Positions 1-10,680 of a stretch of 64,000 nucleotides of DNA are shown piece by piece. The notes under the pieces are model-generated. The model had not been told where the DNA came from. It did not search any database and saw only the letters and a program-made list of their open reading frames with translations. Numbering within the stretch: the first letter of the stretch is position 1; each line of letters begins with the position of its first letter. Source of the DNA: Aegilops tauschii subsp. strangulata (Eukaryota; Streptophyta; Magnoliopsida; Poales; Poaceae); contig NC_053039.3 in the NCBI RefSeq assembly GCF_002575655.3, positions 375,697,633 through 375,761,632 on the forward strand, given 5' to 3'. The position numbers and the translations under genes are program-made.

Positions 1-4
1 TCAC

Positions 5-795
5 GTGCTTGTGGCAGTCGACAAGTTCACCAAATGGATTGAAGCCAAGCCTATCAAAAACCTTGAGGCCAGTACTGCTGTCAGCTTCATCAAGGAGTTA
101 ACATTCAGATATGGTGTTCCACACAACATCATCACTGACAATGGGTCAAACTTCGATTCTGATGAGTTCAGAGCCTTCTGTACTTCCCAAGGTACTCGAG
201 TCGACTACGCTTTGGTCGCTCACCCCCAGTCGAATGGACAAGCCGAAAGAGAAAACGGATTGATTCTCAAAAGGGTTGAAACCCCGACTGATGCGTGATC
301 TCAAACACGCAGCAGGAGCCTGGGTCGATGAACTTCCGTCAGTGCTGTGGGGACTAAGGACAACTCCCAATCGGTCGACTGGCCGAACTCCATTCTTCTT
401 AGTTTATGGAGCTGAAGCTGTACTCCCGAGTGACTTGCTCCACAATGCACCCCGAGTCGAGATTTTTCTCAGAAGATGAAGCAAAACAGGCACGGCAAGA
501 TGCAGTCGATCTCCTGGAAGAGGAAAGAGAGATGGCTCTGAACCGGTCAACCATCTATCAACAAGACTTGCGTCGATTTCATGCCAGAAACGTAAGGGGT
601 CGGGCATTTCAAGAGGGAGACCTGGTTCTCCGAGTGGATCAGCAAAAACCACACAAGCTCGCTCCTGCCTGGGAAGGTCCCTTCATTGTCACCAGAGTGC
701 TCCACAATGGAGCGTACAACCTCTACAATGTCGAGCACAAGAAAGACGAGACGCACGCTTGGAATGCGGAGCTGCTCCGCCCATTTTATACTTAA
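5..795 (+). pseudogene. pol: E1 pol: integrase core and C-terminal region, frameshifted
   Basis: Encodes the end of a Gypsy integrase, which inserts element cDNA into host DNA. The first segment (5-298) shows the whole D,D-35-E catalytic triad: D in VAVDKFTKW (residue 6), D in ITDNGSNF (residue 45) and E in NGQAERENG (residue 81), with exactly 35 residues between the last two. The reading frame then shifts near 280 and again near 450-475. The last frame carries the usual C-terminal region (FQEGDLVLR...KLAPAWEGPF...AWNAELLRPFYT) and stops at 793-795. The catalytic residues survive but the protein cannot be made in one piece. The upstream polyprotein is outside the window. Confidence 0.9.
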
Positions 796-960
796 GTACT
801 CATTCCGTCGAGATGTAATAAGAAATACCTTTGTAGTCTGTTTATCAAAGACAAGAGCTTTACAGTCTTCTAAAATGATTATCGTTGCTTATATTTGTGT
901 CTGAAATCCCCCAGTGGGTAGCTTAGCCGCGAATCCGTTTCGCCTAAGTTTAAAAAAATC
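796..960. other. E1 spacer between pol stop and first repeat array
   Basis: AT-rich sequence directly after the pol stop. It contains the first degenerate piece of the repeat unit that follows (CCCCCAGTGGGTAGCTTAG near 908). No coding signal seen. Confidence 0.6.
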
Positions 961-1612
961 CTACCGAGTGGTGAGCAAGCCTCTCACTCGGGGGCTTAGT
1001 TGCAGTCCAGTACTCGCCTAAGTTTGTAAAATCCTATCGAGTGGTGAGCAACCCTCCCACTCGGGGGCTTAGCTGCAGTGCAGTACTCGCCTAAGTTTGT
1101 AAAATCCTACCGAGTGGTGAGCAACCCTCCCACTCGGGGCTTAGCTGCAGTCCAGTACTCGCCTAAATTTGAAAAATCCTAGCGAGTGGTGAGCAAGCCT
1201 CTCACTCGGGGGCTTAGCTGCAGTCCAGTACTCGCTTAAGTTTGAAAAATCCTATCGAGCGGTGAGCAACCCTCCCACTCGGGGGCTTAGTTGCAGTCCA
1301 GTACTCGCCTAAGTTTGTAAAATCCTACCGAGTGGTGAGCAACCCTCCCACTCGGGGGCTTAGTTGCAGTCCAGTACTCGCCTAAGTTTGTAAAATCCTA
1401 CCGAGTGGTGAGCAACCCTCCCACTCGGGGGCTTAGCTGCAGTCCAGTACTCGCCTAAGTTTGTAAAATCCTACCGAGTGATGAGCAACCCTCCCACTCG
1501 GGGGCTTAGCTGCAGTCCAGTACTCGCCTAAGTTTGAAAAATCCCACCAAGTGGTGAGCAACCCTCCCACTCGGGGGTTTAGCTGCAGTCAACTACTCGC
1601 CTAAGTTTGAAA
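961..1612. repeat. E1 tandem array, about nine 73-bp units
   Basis: A unit of 72-74 bp recurs nine times. The shared block CACTCGGGGGCTTAG begins near 986, 1059, 1131, 1204, 1277, 1349, 1423, 1496 and 1569. Each unit carries CCGAGTGGTGAGCAA, CCTCCCACTCGGGGG and CAGTACTCGCCTAAG. The CGGGGGCTTA core resembles the element's own polypurine tract at 15671-15685. Units differ at a few positions, so the array is old enough to have diverged. The period is not a multiple of three and no frame stays open. Confidence 0.92.
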
Positions 1613-1613
1613 C

Positions 1614-2100
1614 TCATTCCTATCTGCAAGGACGACGAGGTGCAGGTCGACTGCAACCTTCTCCTCGGAGCTACGTCACAAGTACAACATACGCGCCATC
1701 CCCATCCGCAAGGACGACGAGGTGCAGGTCGACTGCAACCTTCTCCTCGGAGCTACGCCATAAGTATAACGTACGCTTCATCCCTATCCGCAAGAACGAC
1801 GAGGTGCAGGTCGACTGCAACCTTTTCCTCGGAGCTGCGCCGCAAGTACAATGTACGCTCCATCCTTATCCGCAAGGACGGCGAAGTGCAGGTCGACTGC
1901 AATCTTCTCCTGGGAGCTGCGCCACAGGGACAATGTACGCTACATCCTTATCCGCAAGGACGGCGAGGTGCAGGTCGACTATAACCTTCTCCTCAGAGCT
2001 GCGCCACAAGTACAACGTACGCTCCATCCCTATCCGCAAGGACGGCGAGGTGCAGGTCGACTGCAACCTTCTCCTTGGAGCTGCGCCATAAGTACATAGC
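1614..2100. repeat. E1 tandem array, six 82-bp units
   Basis: The string GTGCAGGTCGACTGCAACC or a close variant starts at 1640, 1722, 1804, 1886, 1968 and 2050, an exact 82-bp period. The unit contains GCAAGGACGACGAGG, TTCTCCTCGGAGCT and ACAAGTACAA. Because 82 is not divisible by three, the array gives overlapping open frames of 80-125 codons in several frames; these look like artefacts of the repeat rather than genes. Confidence 0.93.
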
Positions 2101-2312
2101 TGCATCTCAAGTACAAGGATTATTCCGAGTGAAGAGCAAATTCCACTTGAAGGCTAACGCAAGCATATTCAAAGATAAACCAAGTTCAAATAAATCCTAA
2201 AGTTCTGGACGACGGATCAAAAGTATTCGAGCATCAAGCCCGAAGAAGTTTAACGATTACACAATCACTCGGCATTCCGAGGCAAATAAAGGTGGAGCAT
2301 AATGTTTCTCGG
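2101..2312. other. E1 spacer between repeat arrays and antisense gene
   Basis: About 210 bp with no repeat or coding signal. It lies just beyond the 3' end of the antisense gene, so it could hold that gene's 3' untranslated region and polyadenylation signal; this is inference from position. Confidence 0.4.
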
Positions 2313-5300
2313 TCACGCGTCAGGAGAAGGACTGGCTGGGTCGCAGAAACTGTCAAGGTCTATGCTGTCTGCAATGCGAGTGGCGGCGTCAAGGAAAGTG
2401 TCCATGAAGGACTGGAAAGTGTGCCTCTTTGTGTTAGCAACCTTGAGCTCCGCCAGCTTGTCTTCTTTGACGTCTTTGCAGTGCACTCGGACCAGGGACA
2501 ACGCGACATCAGCGCCACAACGAGCAGATGACTTCTTCCATTCTTGCACTCGCTCAGGTATTTGATTCAGTCGAGCCATCAGAGACTCGAGGTCTTGAGA
2601 CAGTTCCGACTGAGGCCAGAGTTCAGCGTCAACCCGAGTCATCGCTGCCTTCAGGCGGGCAAGATAAGCAACCGCGCTGTCCATACGAGATTCCAACCGC
2701 AGCACATTCATCGCAACATCATCCTTGACTGGACAATTTATGGGATCGAGACCCGTCTCGACCCGCCCAGTTTCCGCTTCAAAGTCTTGACAAAGCTCTG
2801 CACAGTTGAGTAAATGGTGAGTCGACGGTATAATCAGGCCTGACAGTCGACCGTAATAAGTCAGTCAATCATCAGTACCTTCAAGTTTTAGGACCAGCTT
2901 TGCAGCAAGCTGGCCCAGATAAGACTCCAACTCGCCCTTCTTGGCCTTGAGGCTCCCAAGCTCGTCAGTCAGCTTGTCCTTGTCTTTCTTCAGTCGCTCG
3001 ACCTCCCGATTGGCGTCAGAAACAACAGTCTTCAGTTTGGAGTTCTCCTCTTCTAACTTGCCGACTGAAGCAAGCTTCTTGTCAGCAACCGTCGTTTTCT
3101 CTCGCGCTTCCTTCTGTGCAGCAGCAAGATCCAGATCCTTCTTCTCCAAAGCCTGCTTCATTTTCTCTAAAGAAATAACATTCTTCAGACGGGCTTGGAG
3201 TTGACGGTTTTCACTACATACATCTGCTCAAGTGGAGTCACTCGGTTCAAAAAATGGAAAGGAAAAGTGCCAGCAGTGAGATAGACAGTTGACGACTGGT
3301 TACCTCCCATGGCAGCTACTTCATCATGAGCAGTCTTGAGATTCTTCTTGGCCAATTCCAGATCAAGGTTGAGGCTGATTTGCTGCTTGTTCATTGTAGA
3401 AAGCTGAGCCCCAAGGTCACAAGATTTCTGCAGTATAAGCCATATCAGTCGACTGAGATAAAAAGACATCACAGTGATAGCTATTCTAAGACTACCGCCG
3501 AATCAAACATTCAACGGCAGTCTCGGGGATTACACCCAGTGGGTGCACTTAGCGTGCCCCCACTAGTTTGAATAAACACTCGACATGGTCTACCCAGCGC
3601 AAGTTAAAAAAAGCAGTTCTCAGACCATAGTCGACTGCCCGCAGTCAACCACGGTCTCGGGGACTACACCCAGTGGGTGCACTTAGCGTGCCCCCACTGG
3701 TTCTGGTTTCATTCTACCTGGTCCGTCCAGACCGAGTGACAAAATTCAGATTCTCAGACCACAGTCGACTGCCCGCAGTCAACTATGGTCTCGGGGACTA
3801 CACCCAGTGGGTGCACTAAGAGTGCCCCCACTAGTTCAAAGATTCAATCCAAGACGACTCAAATTGACTTGTGCAACTTCAAAACAGTCACACCCCAGTG
3901 GGTGATCGGACGAGAAATATGATCAATCGGAAATCAATTAACCTGGACATTGGTCTACAGAGCAGCTCCGGCGTTGAAGGCCACCTGACTGGCCTCATGC
4001 ACCTCTTTCATTTGCCCCATCACAAGGTTCAACTGAAGAAGAGCTTCCTTGGCGGCAACCGGTGGGTCGTCCGGGGTTTGATACGCAGTGAAAAGCGATG
4101 ACGGCAGAGCAGTCAGAGCAGCCGCTGGGTCTGATGCGTGGAGCTATATTGGTGCAGCAGAAGTCTGAGCAGCTGATCCTGATGGGCAATTAGTCGACAA
4201 TGGGATAGCGAAAGTGACGTTGGTACGAGCCGGATCTGTCGATCGCTCGACTGCCGTCCCAGGCATCACAGTCGACTGAGGAACCTGGGCCTCAGGCACT
4301 TTCCCACTCAGTTCCTTGTCCCTCCTCCTCCTTCCCCTCAGCGGTACTTCTTGTTCATCGTCCGGGAGCACAACAACGTCTCGTGGAGCTACAACAAACA
4401 GAGAAAGTCAAAGAGATAGCTGACAAACAATCCAGTCGTCTAAATAAATTCGAGTCAGGCAGACTTACTGGCTTTGGAGGTAGCTGTGTTGTCGGTTTCC
4501 TCGTCGTCTGGGGTCTTGTCGATATCCATATCAGTCGCGGCCGAGGCCGGGCTGTAAAGGTTCATCATCCACTCGTTCAGTACAAGAAAATCGGTCAGAA
4601 CAAGAAAATACGGGAAGAACATTTACCCAGAAGCAACAGGGACGTCCATCTTGATTCTAGGCAAGGTCTTCCGAGCCTTCGAAGGATTGATCTTGGGCTG
4701 CTTGGTGACCCTCTCAGCCAATTCTGGAGTCGAAGACCGAGCGCGCTTTTGAGATGGAGAGCTCGAGGCCACAGCCTTGTTGCGCCTGCCCGCGGGATCA
4801 TGGTGCTGCTTGGATCGACGTTCGGAATGAGGTGGTGAGTCGGCTACCGCCTCATCGTCCGACTCATCGCTCTCATCTTCTTCATCGTCGGCTGGTGACT
4901 CCCACTCGTCGCTCTCCTCCGCGCTGTCCTCGCCCTCATGGTCCTGCTCCAGAGCTTGTTCGCCATTGGGCATTGAGTACATCTCTGTGTAAATCTACAA
5001 AACAAGGAGCCGAGTGGAAAGCAGTCGGATCAACAAACGGTCAGAAAACACATCCAAATTCAATCAGTTGTAGTGGCCAAACCTTGTCTGGCTGGTTGCT
5101 GTCGCAGAAAGGGTTGACTCTCCTGGCGCCCCTGGGGTTGTCCTTGTTCCCGGTGATGCCCCTCAGCCACTGGGCCACTGTTTTGGCCACCACCTCCTCC
5201 GGATGAACCCGAGCGGTGTCGCCAGCCCCGGAGTACATCCACATGGAGTGATCACGAGCTTGGAGTGGTTGAATGCGCCGACTGAGGAACACCTCCAACA

Positions 5301-5662
5301 GATCTATGCCGGTGACACCTTAGTTGATCAGTTGAACTACTCTCTCGACCAGCATGCCCGTCTCCGCCTTCTCTGCGGCGGTCACTTTCAACGAAGATGG
5401 AGTCTGAACACGATCAAAAGAGAAAGGGGGAAGTCCAGTCGACTGGCCTGGGGTCACGATATCCTGGCAGTAGAACCAGGTCGACTGCCAGCCCCTGACC
5501 GACTCAGGAAGAGTCATCGAAGGGAAGGAACTCCTCTTCCTCTTCTGGATACCCAGACCCCCACACATCTGGATAACATGGGTTTTCTCGTCGTTCGAGT
5601 TCGCTTTCTTCACTGTTTGGGAGCGGATGGTGAAAATGTGCTTGAAAAGACCCCAGTGCGGT
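2313..5662 (-). pseudogene. E1 antisense gene, 3' part (mobile-domain remainder plus coiled-coil tail)
   Basis: This is the downstream part of a spliced gene on the strand opposite to the element's pol. Reading leftward from the E2 insertion, 5662-5083 continues the conserved domain (HWGLFKHIF, SVRGWQSTWFY, TVAQWLRGI) and ends at a donor (GACAAG/GTTTGG at 5083/5082). The next exon (about 4984-4627) is acidic and Ser/Lys-rich and ends at GGTAAATG. Later exons near 4500-4465, 4371-3940 and 3440-3305 precede a heptad-like coiled coil (about 3161-2880, KKDKDKLTDELGSL) and a last block (2711-2313). The family matches Pfam Transposase_28 (putative gypsy type transposon), present in grass Gypsy elements; its biochemical role is unknown to me. 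Exon limits are approximate. Small frameshifts add to the damage caused by E2. Confidence 0.72.
3500..3836. repeat. E1 three-copy repeat of about 134 bp within the antisense gene region
   Basis: The block TCTCGGGGAYTACACCCAGT begins at 3521, 3654 and 3789 (spacing 133 and 135 bp). It is followed each time by GGGTGCACTTAGCGTGCCCC or a close variant. Copies 2 and 3 also share the preceding AGTCGACTGCCCGCAGTCAA. The CTCGGGGACTACA core again resembles the element's polypurine tract. It lies between coding blocks of the antisense gene, so it is probably intronic on that strand. Confidence 0.88.
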
Positions 5663-6133
5663 TGAGGGAGTCCTGGATTAGGGGGTCCTCGGACAGCCGG
5701 ACTATATCCTTTGGCCGGACTGTTGGACTATGAAGATACAAGATTGAAGACTTCGTCCCGTGTCCGGGTGGGACTCTCCTTTGCGTGGAAGGCAAGCTTG
5801 GCAATTCGGATATGTAGATCTCCTCCCTTGCAAACGACTCTGTGTAACCCTAGCCCCCTCCGGTGTCTATATAAACCGGAGGGTTTAGTCCGTAGGACAA
5901 GAACAATCATAACCATAGGCTAGCTTCTAGGATTTAGCCTCTACGATCTCGTGGTAGATCAACTCTTGTAATACTCATATCATCAAGATCAATCAAGCAG
6001 GAAGTAGGGTATTACCTCCATTGAGAGGGCCCGAACCTGGGTAAACATTGTGTCCCCCGCCTCCTGTTACCACCCGCCTTAGACGCACAGTTCGGGACCC
6101 CCTACCCGAGATCCGCCGGTTTTGACACCGACA
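5663..6133 (+). repeat. E2 5' LTR
   Basis: 471 bp, TGAGGG...CCGACA, same length as the 3' LTR. It holds a TATA box TATATAAA at 5868-5875. The box overlaps the loop of a perfect 9-bp-stem inverted repeat (CCCTCCGGT 5856-5864, ACCGGAGGG 5875-5883). Transcription of gag should start shortly downstream. The internal domain begins TTGGTGCGTTCATTG at 6134; I could not assign the primer tRNA. Confidence 0.95.
5868..5875 (+). promoter_or_regulatory. E2 5' LTR TATA box within a hairpin loop
   Basis: TATATAAA between the arms CCCTCCGGT and ACCGGAGGG (9-bp perfect stem, 10-nt loop GTCTATATAA). The same structure is at 14474-14501 in the 3' LTR. It is in the right place for the RNA polymerase II core promoter of the element. 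Confidence 0.8.
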
Positions 6134-6180
6134 TTGGTGCGTTCATTGAGAGTTCCACTGTGCCGTCAACGCAAGGCTTG

Positions 6181-9100
6181 ATGGCTCCTTCGATCATCAG
6201 CAACGATGCGATCCAGGGTGAGGTTTTCCCCCCGGACAGATCTTCGTATTCGGCGGCTTCGCACTGCGGGCCAACTCGCTTGGCCATCTGGAGCAGATCG
6301 AAAGCTACGCCCCTGGCCGTCAGGTCAGGTTTGGAAGCTTGAATTATACTGCCAACATCCGCGGAGACTTGATCTTTGACGGATTCGAGCCCATGTCAGG
6401 TGCGCCGCACAGTCACGACGAGCATGACTTAGCTCTGCCATCGGACGGTGTTCGGGAGATCACACCTTTGTCTACTCTGGCCCTCGATCCGGAACCGATT
6501 GCGCCGTCCGAGGACGGGTGGATGGACCCCGCCTCGGAGGCCGCACACTCAGTGGCTATAGAGCCGAATACTGACTTCACCTGCCATGAGACCTGTGTCG
6601 CCGGACTCTTGGATTCGTCCCCGGCCACGGGCTCCGAACCGCCTGCGTCAGTACCTATCGAATCTGATTGGGCACCGATCATGGAGTTTTCCTCCGCGGA
6701 TATCTTTCAGCACTCGCCCCTGGGCGACGTGCTAAATTCATTAAGGTCTCTCTCCTTATCTAGAGACCCTTGGCCGAACTATGTCCGGCTCGAGTGGGAA
6801 GCGGACGACGAAGAAATTCGTTCCCCACCCACCACCCACTTAATAGCCATTGTCGACGACTTAACCGACATGCTCGATTTCGGCTCCGAAGACATCGACG
6901 GTATGGACGACGATGCAGGAGATGAACAGGAACCACCGCCCACAGGGCGCTGGACTGCCACCTCATCATATGATATATACATGGTGGACACCCCCAAAGA
7001 AGGCGATGGTGATAAGGCAACGGAGGATAATCCCTCCAAGAAGCAATCCAAGCACCGGCGTCAGCGGCGCCACTGTAAGTCCCGCCATAGAAAAAGCAGC
7101 GATACCGGCACAAAAGACAATAACGCTTCGGATAGTGCCGAAGACGAAGACAATACCTCCCAGCCAGGCCTCGAGCGGGAGGATGAGCAAGCTAGCCCTC
7201 AGGAACAGGCAGCAGACGGAGAATCAGAGGATGACAATTACATGCCTCTCTCCGAAGACGAGGTGAGCCTCGGCGACAAAGAATTTATCGTGCTTGAGGA
7301 TCCCGTCGAGCAGGAGCGCTTCAAGCGCCAGCTTATAGCCACGGCAAATAGCCTGAAGAAAAAGCAACAACAACTTCGAGCTGATCAAGATCTGCTGGCG
7401 GATAGATGGACCGAGGTCCTAGCGGCCGAGGAATACGAACTCGAGTGCTGAACCAAGAGTTACCCAAAGTGCAGGTTGCTACCCCAACTCGAGGAGGAAG
7501 CATTAAACCCCACACTACCAGCGTATGATGCGGCTGATCGACCACCCCGTGGCCGAGACAGAACGGCATATCAACCTGGAGTCCAGCCCGCACCCCGTCG
7601 CCAGTCAAACAAAAACACCAAGGCCCAGGGCAATACGCAGGACATGCGAAACGTATTGGAAACAAAGCAGGACATACAAGATCGATCTACAGATCACGGG
7701 GGCGCGCCCTAGCGCATGACGATGATCGTCACGCCGGATATACTAAAAGCATATCCGGCCGGGCTGAATGCAGCAGACAAGACTCGTATGAACTGCATCG
7801 TGACATAGCCCGGCACAGAGGCGCCGCACACCCCCTATGCTTCACTGATGAAGTGATGGATCACGAATTCCTAGAAGGATTTAAACCCGTGAACATTGAA
7901 TCGTATGATGGTACAACAGACCCCGCGGTATGGATTGAAGATTTCCTCCTCCACATCCACATGGCCCGCGGTGACGATCTACATGCCATCAAATACCTCC
8001 CACTAAAACTCGAAGGACCGACTCGGCATTGGCTGAATAGCTTGCCAGCAAACTCCATTGGCAGTTTGGAGAATCTGGAGGATGCATTCCTTGACAACGT
8101 CCAGGGCACTTATGTGCGACCACCGGATGCTGATGACTTGAGTCACATAACCCAGCAGCCAGGGGAATCGGCCAGGAAATTCTGGACCCGGTTCTTAACT
8201 AAAAAGAACCAAATTGTCGACTGTCCGGATGCCGAGGCCTTAGCGGCATTTAAGCATAACATCCGTGACGAGTGGCTTGCCCGACACCTCGGCCAAGAGA
8301 AGCCGAAGTCCATGGCAGCCCTCACGACACCCATGACCCACTTTTGCGCGGGCGAAGACAGCTGGCTGGCTTGCAGCAATAACACACCAAGAAATCTTGG
8401 CAATTCAGATGCCATAGATAGCAACGGCAGACCACGTCGCAACAGACACAAGCGCCGCAACAACGGCGACAACGCCGAAGACACGGCAGTCAATGCCGGA
8501 TTCAGTGGCTCTAAATCCGGTCAGCGGAAAAAGCCGTTCAAAAGAAGCAATTCGGGCCCGTCCAGTTTGGACCGCATACTCGATCGCTCGTGTCAAATTC
8601 ACGGCACCCCCGATAAGCCAGCCAATCACACCAACAGAGAATGCTGGGTGTTCAAGCAGGCCGGCAAGTTGAATGCCGAAAACAAGGAAAAGGAGCTGCA
8701 TAGCGACGACGAGGAGGAGCCCCGGCCGCCGAACACAGGAGGACAGAAGAAGTTTCCTCCACAAGTGAAAACGGTGAACATGATATACGCAACCCATATT
8801 CCCAAGCGAGAACGGAAGCGTGCACTAAGGGACGTCTATGCGATGGAGCCAGTCGCCCCAAAGTTCAACCCATGGTCCTCTTGTCTGATCACTTTCGATC
8901 GCAGGGACCATCCCACTAGTATCCGTCATGGTGGTTCCGCCGCATTGGTCCTTGATCCTATCATCGACGGATTTCACCTCACTCGAGTCCTTATGGACGG
9001 TGGCAGCAGCCTGAACCTGCTCTATCAGGATACAGTGCGCAAAATGGGTATAGACCCCTCAAGGATCAAACCCACAAAAACCACCTTTAAAGGTGTCATA

Positions 9101-9496
9101 CCAGGTGTAGAGGCCTGTTGCACGGGCTCAATCACACTGGAAGTGGTCTTCGGATCTCCGGACAACTTCCGAAGCGAGGAATTAATCTTCGATATCGTCC
9201 CCTTCCGTAGTGGCTATCACGCTCTACTCGGACGAACCGCATTTGCTAGATTCAATGCGGTACCGCATTATGCATACCTCAAGCTCAAAATTCCAGGACC
9301 TAGCGGGGTTATAACAGTCAATGGAAACACAGAACGCAAGCTCCGCACAGAGGAGCACACTGCGGCCCTCGTCGCGGAAGTACAAAGCAGCCTTCTGAGG
9401 ACAACCGCCAATTCGGCGAAGAAGCCACCGGACACCTTCAAGCGAATCCGGAGTACCCTGCAACAGGATCGCCAGGCACGTTCAGAGCTCGGCTAG
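6181..9496 (+). pseudogene. gag: E2 gag-protease, frameshifted
   Basis: Gag forms the virus-like particle in the cytoplasm and the protease cuts the polyprotein. The likely start is ATG 6181 (MAPSIISND). The frame shifts near 6290-6335 into an open stretch to 7451 with a long acidic, low-complexity region. It shifts again before about 7690 into the last stretch, open to TAG at 9494-9496. That stretch holds the Tat-type gag core (ESYDGTTDPAVWIEDFLLHIH, KYLPLKLEG, ARKFWTRFLTKKNQIVDCPD) and an aspartic protease with LMDGGSSLNLLY; the catalytic Asp codon is 8996-8998. DGGSS instead of D-S/T-G is normal in this branch. Nothing resembling RT follows, so gag-protease is the whole sense-strand coding capacity. 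Confidence 0.87.
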
Positions 9497-10680
9497 CAAT
9501 TCGGCCTCTGTCCTAGTCCCAGTCAAGCGGCGAAATTCGTGCCGCGCGTACATAATTACACACTCAAGATACCATGGGCACAGGCGGAGGCACGGCCCAC
9601 AATGCGGCTCAACCGCTTCAGGCCCCGTACATCTTTATCATTTTCTCTCTTTCAGGACCCTACTCTCTGGAATCTCTTTCCGACAGCCTGATCATTGGAC
9701 CCATTGCGGGAAGGAAATGCCAAGGAAGCAAGACGCTCTGACGTACAAGGGAATCCCCAGGTGGTCTCTGATAACGATCGATATACCTATTTTACATACC
9801 CATACGCAGCTTGACCTTGGATAGGACATGTCAAATAGTCCTATTTATTGCTTATTGCACTACTTGTATCCGTACGCTTTGACGTATTATTTAAATAACA
9901 ATGCATAGCGTTAGCCTATTATTGCATTTCCTTTTTTTCTTTGTCTGCTTATTTACGACAAATTGCACCCGTACATTCTGATACGACCAGTGCGCCAGGG
10001 GCTTCGGTGTACCCCATAACACGGCATGAAAAGTCTGAACACTTTCGACAGTGCGGCACCCCGAACTTATAGCATTATATGCATCAGCTCCGAATCATGT
10101 CTTGGGTCAATAGTTGGGTTTGCTCGGCTCCCATGTTTTGGTACCTTATGTTCCGCTATATCGGCTAAGGTAGCGCTGGGAGAACTACTGCAATTGTGTC
10201 CCGGTTCTTCCGGACGAACACCTCAGTAGAGAAAACTGGAAACTGACTGTCATGATGAGGTGAGAGCTGGTCGCTGTTCGAGAGGTCTCAAATCCTTAAA
10301 GATTTTTTCCGTTTCGGGCGAGGAGTCGGCCTTGTCCGATTTAGGCGTACATAGCGCCCCAAGTTCGGCCCTCCGAATACTAGGGGCTTCACCAAAATTT
10401 AAAATTGTAGACTTCTATGGCTAAGTGAGAGTGATAAAGCTTTATAGTCCGATTGCCTGGTTCGTTGTGCTGAACACCTCCTTCGAAGGACCCAAAACTG
10501 GGATAAAGAGTGATCAGGTTTATCCCGAACACCTCAGTACTAGTTACATGGGGGCAGAAGCCGACGACTGGCCAACTCACAGATTTTATAAACGGCCGCA
10601 CAGAGGGTAATATTTTAAATTAACAAGCGTTGCATAGCGCAGATGAACTCGTTTCATATTACAGGATCACATGAGTACAT
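9497..10680. other. E2 non-coding region between gag-protease and the antisense gene
   Basis: About 1.2 kb with no retroviral domain on either strand. It contains a pyrimidine tract with AG (TTTCTCTCTTTCAG ending at 9655) that would suit a splice acceptor. It also has several GGGGCTTC motifs (near 9999 and 10383) that look like weak copies of the polypurine tract. This is where RT, RNase H and integrase would sit in an autonomous relative, so a large deletion is likely. Confidence 0.6.

Noticed and set aside
961..2100. Regular direct repeats resembling a CRISPR array
   Set aside because: Units are contiguous 73- and 82-bp tandem repeats without unique spacers, in a plant retrotransposon.
1607..2105. 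Overlapping 80-125-codon ORFs
   Set aside because: Artefacts of the 82-bp tandem array.
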